IMG/VR virus record: IMGVR_UViG_3300045284_000289
Span: 1 to 59,061 of that record
Length of the DNA: 59,061 nt
Source of the DNA: a virus
Strand: one strand, 5' to 3'
The notes beneath the pieces are model-generated. The model did not search any database. It saw only the letters and a list, made by a program, of their open reading frames with translations, and was not told the origin of the DNA. The translations under genes and the position numbers were made by a program. Shown here in pieces: positions 55,785 to 59,061 of the stretch. Numbering within the stretch: the stretch's first letter is position 1; every line of letters starts with the position of its first letter.

Positions 55785-56260
55785 CCGGTCACCGGCGTGG
55801 TGTTGTCCATCAGCTCGGTGCGGAACCGGCGGTGCCCGGCCGGTTCGTGGTAGTCGTGGTGCGCGAACGCCGTCACGACACAGTCCATGGCCGACCGCAG
55901 GGGCTGCACAGGTGACCCGGGCACGGCAAGCGCGTGTACCAGGTCGAGCACGGGCACCGCGTCGACGGCGTACTCGGGGTGGCAGTCCACACACACCTGC
56001 ACATACCAGTGCCCCCACTGCCGGGCCTCCCGCTGCCGGGCACGGTCAGCGCGGGTCAGGACCCGCCGGGTGCGCCAGAACGCGGTGTGGCCGGTGCCCT
56101 GTTCGTGTGCGGTGATCCACGTTTCCATGTCGGCCACGGTCAGGAAGGGGTGTACCGCGGTGCTCAACGGCGCGTCGTCCTCGCGTGTCAGGTCGCTGTC
56201 GGGCCACTGCGGGTCGCAGTCCAGGCAGACCGCGGTGTACTCGTCGGGTCGTGGGGTCAT
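55781..56260 (-). CDS. Zinc-motif protein, 159 aa
   Basis: VCLDCDPQWPDSDL and later VCVDCHPEYAVDAV are two similar CxxC blocks, with His residues between them (HEQGTGHTAFW), suggesting a duplicated zinc module. Start ATG 56260. No family recognised. Confidence 0.65.
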   Translation of the reverse strand: MTPRPDEYTAVCLDCDPQWPDSDLTREDDAPLSTAVHPFLTVADMETWITAHEQGTGHTAFWRTRRVLTRADRARQREARQWGHWYVQVCVDCHPEYAVDAVPVLDLVHALAVPGSPVQPLRSAMDCVVTAFAHHDYHEPAGHRRFRTELMDNTTPVTG

Positions 56261-56498
56261 CCGGGGATCCTGTTCGTCGTGGGTGGCGGTGTACGGCGTG
56301 CCGCCCGCCGGGCCGGCGGGTGAGGGGCGTGGTCGTCATGCCGAGCCCGGCGACCAGCACGATCAGCGGCACGATGGCGACCGGCAGGGCGTAGTCGTCG
56401 CGGCCGAGCTGGTGCAACAGCACCGCCACCATCTCCAGGTCGGCCACCGCGGCCAGGATCAGCGCGGCGGCCAGCCGCCGCAACCACACCCGGGTCAC
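56046..56498 (-). CDS. Two-segment membrane protein with uncertain C terminus
   Basis: GTG 56498 overlaps the upstream stop. Two membrane segments (LAAALILAAVADLEMVAVLL; LPVAIVPLIVLVAGLGM) are convincing. The frame then stays open to 56046, overlapping the next gene by over 200 bases with poor composition. Another frame ends at 56257 in an ATGA overlap with that gene, so a frameshift (real or sequencing) after about residue 60 would give the expected end. Confidence 0.5.
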   Translation of the reverse strand: MTRVWLRRLAAALILAAVADLEMVAVLLHQLGRDDYALPVAIVPLIVLVAGLGMTTTPLTRRPGGRHAVHRHPRRTGSPDDPTTRRVHRGLPGLRPAVARQRPDTRGRRAVEHRGTPLPDRGRHGNVDHRTRTGHRPHRVLAHPAGPDPR

Positions 56499-56941
56499 GG
56501 GGTCCACTCCCACAGGGGGCTGCGCACGTCCATGGGCACGGCGGGGCCGTAGGTGACGGTGTCGCCGTCGGTGTAGGTGACGGTGGTTTCGTTGAGGTGG
56601 TGAGCGACGGCGACCACGACCCGGGGCCTGACCGGTTGGTTCGGGTCGCGGGGGTGGGCGCCGGCGTGGAGGACCACGTACCCGGGTCGCAGGGCCCGCG
56701 CGGTCAGGAGGGACTCGGCGGTCAGCGGCGCGGCCAGGGCCCGCTCGGTGTACTCATCGAGGGCGCGGTCGTGGAGGGTGCCCTGCGCGGTGGCCCGCAT
56801 GGCCCGCAGGGTCACGGCGGCCACGTTCCAGCCGTGGTGGGGGTCGCGGAGCTGTTGGACGGCCAGGTCCGCGATCGCGCCGAGCGGGATGGTGGCGAAG
56901 TGGGTGAGGTAGGTGTGGTCGGTGATGGCGGGGGCGGCCAT
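56495..56941 (-). CDS. Hypothetical protein, 148 aa
   Basis: Helical first half (LGAIADLAVQQLRDPHHGWN; AVTLRAMRATAQGTLHDRAL) and beta-rich second half (TTVTYTDGDTVTYGPAVPMD). The first half resembles the start of the 57044 product (ALAHQAITALRHQ ... TLRTIRDTAMDELHPHAIE), so both may derive from one ancestor. Confidence 0.6.
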   Translation of the reverse strand: MAAPAITDHTYLTHFATIPLGAIADLAVQQLRDPHHGWNVAAVTLRAMRATAQGTLHDRALDEYTERALAAPLTAESLLTARALRPGYVVLHAGAHPRDPNQPVRPRVVVAVAHHLNETTVTYTDGDTVTYGPAVPMDVRSPLWEWTP

Positions 56942-56999
56942 GACGGGTGGGGGCTCCTTACCGTGGTGAGGGGTGTGTGGTGGTGAAGCGGCGCAGGGA

Positions 57000-57033
57000 G
57001 GGTCGGCCGTTACCGGGGAGGGCCGGCCGACCC
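57000..57033 (-). terminator. Hairpin after the 57044 gene
   Basis: GGGTCGGCC pairs with GGCCGACCC, 11 bases beyond the 57044 stop. It may attenuate transcription into the rest of the leftward operon. Confidence 0.6.
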
Positions 57034-57043
57034 CCCACAGCGG

Positions 57044-57595
57044 CTACCGCTGGCGGGTGTACTCGGCGGTAGCGCGGCGGTGCAGCTCGTCACGCAGGGT
57101 CTGGCGGGTGATGATGGGCCGCAACGCGTACTCGATCTGCGACTCCAGGTACTGGTCCAGGATCAGCCCCAGCTGGGCGACGCTGTGGTGTTCCAGCCAC
57201 GCCGTGCGGCGTGCGTCCAGCTGCGCGGCCCGCCTGCGTAGTTCGTCGCGGGCGACCGCGTTCAAGTACCGGTCGGTGACCGGGTGCGGGCCTTCCACGC
57301 CGGCCCACCGGGCCAACGCCGTGAACGGTTCGTTGGCCATCCAGGTCCTGGCGTTGTCGCGGCTGGTGGCGTACCCGGACGCCTGGTACGCCTCGATGGC
57401 GTGGGGGTGGAGTTCGTCCATGGCGGTGTCCCGGATGGTGCGCAGAGTGGCGGGGGAGACGTAGCGGCCACCGAGCCGGGCGGCCTGGTGGCGCAGCGCT
57501 GTGATGGCCTGGTGGGCCAGGGCGGCCACGACGGTGAGGGGGTAGTCCGACAGGGCCGGGGCGGGGTCGACGTGGATGCGGGTGTGAGCGATCAT
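57044..57595 (-). CDS. ELHRRA-type repeat protein, 183 aa
   Basis: All helical. Motifs DELRRRAAQLDARR and DELHRRATAEYTR match those of the 5872 protein, and TLRTIRDTAMDELHPHA resembles the 56495 product. First gene of the leftward operon, just downstream of its promoter. It may be an early protein. Biochemical role unknown. Confidence 0.65.
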   Translation of the reverse strand: MIAHTRIHVDPAPALSDYPLTVVAALAHQAITALRHQAARLGGRYVSPATLRTIRDTAMDELHPHAIEAYQASGYATSRDNARTWMANEPFTALARWAGVEGPHPVTDRYLNAVARDELRRRAAQLDARRTAWLEHHSVAQLGLILDQYLESQIEYALRPIITRQTLRDELHRRATAEYTRQR

Positions 57596-57628
57596 GGTGT
57601 GAACTTCCGTCTAGGGGGACGGGGGTTT

Positions 57629-57664
57629 CCCGGTCGATCCGTCTCATGGGTCGACCGGGTTTTT
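57629..57664 (+). terminator. Rho-independent terminator in the divergent control region
   Basis: CCCGGTCGA pairs with TCGACCGGG (57651-57659) and is followed by TTTTT on the + strand. On the - strand it lies in the leader of the 57044 operon, so it may also act as an attenuator there. Confidence 0.7.
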
Positions 57665-57690
57665 CGTGCCTGGCATGTTCGACACCTAGA

Positions 57691-57719
57691 ACGCTACACA
57701 CCGACCCTCACCCACGCAA
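57691..57719 (-). promoter_or_regulatory. Leftward promoter of the 57044 operon
   Basis: TTGCGT (57719-57714), 17 bases, TAGCGT (57696-57691) on the - strand. It has the same -10 as the repressor promoter on the other strand. Confidence 0.75.
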
Positions 57720-57729
57720 TACACGTCTG

Positions 57730-57758
57730 TTGTTTATCTGATCTGTGTTCTGTAGCGT
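57730..57758 (+). promoter_or_regulatory. Leaderless promoter of the repressor gene
   Basis: TTGTTT (57730-57735), 17 bases, TAGCGT (57753-57758), then 6 bases to ATG 57765, so transcription would begin at the start codon. Confidence 0.75.
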
Positions 57759-57764
57759 GGCGCC

Positions 57765-58019
57765 ATGGTCAAGTTTGATGGTGCGCTACTCGCCGAACAG
57801 CGCATGGGAGCACGCATGACACAGCGTGATCTCGGTGTGCGGCTCGGCGTACCGCCACGTGTCGCGCAGCAGACCGTGAGCAGGTGGGAGCGCAACGCTG
57901 TAGTTCCCGAGACGAACACACTTCCCGTGCTGGCGGCCCTACTCGGCTGCCGCATCACAGATTTCTTCCGCGTACAGCAGGACCAGGAAGAGCCTGCCGC
58001 GCCCGCGGGCGCGGCATGA
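57765..58019 (+). CDS. Cro/CI-type helix-turn-helix repressor, 84 aa
   Basis: RMGARMTQRDLGVRLGVPPR, then QQTVSRWERNAVVP, and LAALLGCRITDFF: a complete XRE-type HTH domain with the typical VSRWERG-like recognition helix. No C-terminal oligomerisation domain. It is divergent from the leftward operon across a 170-base control region, like an early genetic switch. Confidence 0.85.
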   Translation: MVKFDGALLAEQRMGARMTQRDLGVRLGVPPRVAQQTVSRWERNAVVPETNTLPVLAALLGCRITDFFRVQQDQEEPAAPAGAA

Positions 58020-58354
58020 AGGAATCCGAGATTCGCCGCGCCCGCGTCCTGAGCTACCCAGACTTGGCCCGTCGGTTGACCGAGCCGCCGCTCAACTTTC
58101 GGCGGGCCGAGGACTGGACTGGGTGGATACCCCCGCACGCCCTGGAAACCGACGCGTGTGACCACTGCCGTGCCGACCCCGGGAAAGGCGGCTGCCGCCG
58201 CCCCGGCCACACCGCGCGCGTCAACCACTCCGTGCGCCGCGCCGCGCTCGTCGACATCGCCGCCGAAGCGCTACGCCGGGCCCACACTGCGCCAGACACG
58301 AGCACGGGCCCTTCCGTCGTCTACCCGGAAGGGCCCGTGCCCACACGTCCCTAA
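58016..58354 (+). CDS. Zinc-motif protein, 112 aa
   Basis: ATGA overlap with the repressor gene. CDHCRADPGKGGCRRPGHTA is a CxxC...C...H site in the centre; the N-terminal half (DLARRLTEPPLNFRRAEDW) is basic. Between repressor and replication gene, so an accessory in replication control is plausible. No family recognised. Confidence 0.65.
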   Translation: MKESEIRRARVLSYPDLARRLTEPPLNFRRAEDWTGWIPPHALETDACDHCRADPGKGGCRRPGHTARVNHSVRRAALVDIAAEALRRAHTAPDTSTGPSVVYPEGPVPTRP

Positions 58355-58417
58355 GAGGTTCCCAGGCCGCCCCTCCTGGTCCCCTCGCACAACATTCACA
58401 CGTCGGGAAGGTATCAG

Positions 58418-59061
58418 GTGGCATACGGACTAGTCGCGGAAGTACTGGACCACTCACCAGCGGGCCTCACTCCCGCCGAGCGACTCGTCATGGTCGCGAT
58501 CGCTGAGTACGTCCATACCGCGGCCTACCAACAAGGGAGCCGGGAATGCGCACGCACGGCCGTGGATATCGCCCGACGCGCAGGGGTGAAACCGAAGGGT
58601 CTCAAGGACGTCCTGGAACGCCTCGCTAAACGGGGCATCGCCCTGCGCGTGGCGCTCACCATCGGCAAGGACGGGCGTCCCGTCTACGCCGTTCCCGGGC
58701 GCGTCACCACCTACCGGATACCGCCCCTCACCCCGCCGGCTGACTGCGCCTGCGATACATGCCTGAACACCGGCAAATCGGTCATACCGATCACGGAAGT
58801 TATCCACAAGGGGCGGTCACAACCGCCCCTAACCGACAGCAAGGGGCGGCTACAACCGCCCCTAGGGGCGGTCACAACCGCGCCAGGGGCGGTCACAACC
58901 GCCCCTGGCGCGGTCACAACCGCCCCTAACCGGGGTCGTACCGGGAATACCGGGGGGGGCGCGCGCCACCAACCAGCCTCACCCGACGATCCGAACATCC
59001 CACCCCCCCCCCCCGGGCCGCGCCCCGCCACCCCCCCCCCCGCCCCCCCCGGCCGCGCCGG
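58418..59061 (+). CDS. Replication initiator, lambda O-like (5' part; continues at base 2)
   Basis: GTG 58418, open to the window end. The N-terminal 110 residues are a winged-helix domain (GLTPAERLVMVAIAEYVHTA; RTAVDIARRAGVKPKGLKDV; GKDGRPVYAVPGRVTTYRIP), as in phage initiators and DnaD/O-type proteins. A CACDTC pair follows. Iterons lie inside the coding sequence, where they encode GAVTTAP heptads, and a Pro-rich linker runs off the edge. Iterons inside the initiator gene parallel the lambda O/ori arrangement. The full protein would have 273 residues. Confidence 0.75.
   Translation, partial: MAYGLVAEVLDHSPAGLTPAERLVMVAIAEYVHTAAYQQGSRECARTAVDIARRAGVKPKGLKDVLERLAKRGIALRVALTIGKDGRPVYAVPGRVTTYRIPPLTPPADCACDTCLNTGKSVIPITEVIHKGRSQPPLTDSKGRLQPPLGAVTTAPGAVTTAPGAVTTAPNRGRTGNTGGGARHQPASPDDPNIPPPPPGPRPATPPPAPPGRA
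58800..58927. repeat. Putative replication origin: DnaA box and five iterons
   Basis: TTATCCACA (58800-58808) is the exact consensus DnaA box. It is followed by five copies of a 21-base near-palindrome, core GGGGCGGTCACAACCGCCCC, beginning at 58810, 58843, 58865, 58886 and 58907. The last three repeat with a 21-base period. All are in one orientation and inside the initiator gene. Confidence 0.8.

Noticed and set aside
58810-58927. CRISPR array, because of five regular repeats
   Set aside because: Repeats are contiguous with almost no spacers, are inside a coding frame, and follow a DnaA box; iterons fit better.

Overview
The window reads as the complete genome, closed as a circle, of a siphovirus-type phage of a high-G+C actinobacterium. 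The composition is strongly GC-rich. GTG and TTG starts, 4-base ATGA/GTGA overlaps, leaderless genes and TANNNT -10 boxes are common, and the head-tail module follows the usual actinophage order. No integrase, canonical tRNA or rRNA gene is visible. The open frame running off the right edge continues in phase into the frame entering at the left edge, with proline-rich sequence on both sides, so the ends of the sequence most likely join inside one gene.

Layout. (1) 57.7 kb across the junction to 2.1 kb, mostly + strand: a Cro/CI-type repressor gene, leaderless and divergent from the leftward operon; a zinc-binding protein; and an origin-spanning replication protein gene containing a consensus DnaA box and five 21-22 bp iterons. 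Small membrane proteins, a ribbon-helix-helix (RHH) protein and a block of five GC-rich hairpins follow. (2) 2.6-9.0 kb, mostly - strand: small accessory genes in several operons. Three of their promoters carry the same TGCCCCA operator. (3) 9.1-19.6 kb, + strand: about 30 tightly coupled small genes, many encoding zinc-finger proteins of at least two paralogous families, plus membrane proteins, a polynucleotide kinase-like P-loop protein and a DUF2637-like protein with a repetitive Asp/Arg/Leu tail. (4) 19.5-22.5 kb, - strand: a TROVE/Ro60 protein preceded by four tandem Y-RNA-like genes. Three carry circularly permuted tRNA-like modules; one folds as a complete cloverleaf with an Asn (GUU) anticodon arm and an acceptor stem capped by UUCG. 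(5) 22.5-46.5 kb, + strand: PadR regulator, terminase, portal-MuF fusion, ClpP-type protease, major capsid, connectors, a tail-terminator-like protein fused to DUF4082/PKD-like domains, an Acb2/Tad1-like anti-CBASS protein, two tail-tube paralogs, tape measure, minor tail proteins, DUF1906-type endolysin and holin-like proteins. (6) 46.6-57.6 kb, - strand: a DNA-metabolism operon with a sliding-clamp-like protein, RuvC-like resolvase, RecT-like annealing protein, PD-(D/E)XK nuclease and DnaQ-like exonuclease, followed by small unknown genes.

Together the genes suggest theta-type initiation by a lambda O-like protein using host DnaA and host replisome parts, an annealing-protein plus exonuclease recombination pair, and a standard siphovirus morphogenesis block. 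The most striking system is the Ro60 plus four-Y-RNA cassette, possibly an RNA-binding or RNA-handling system acting during infection. All functions are inferred from reading the sequence; no database search was run.
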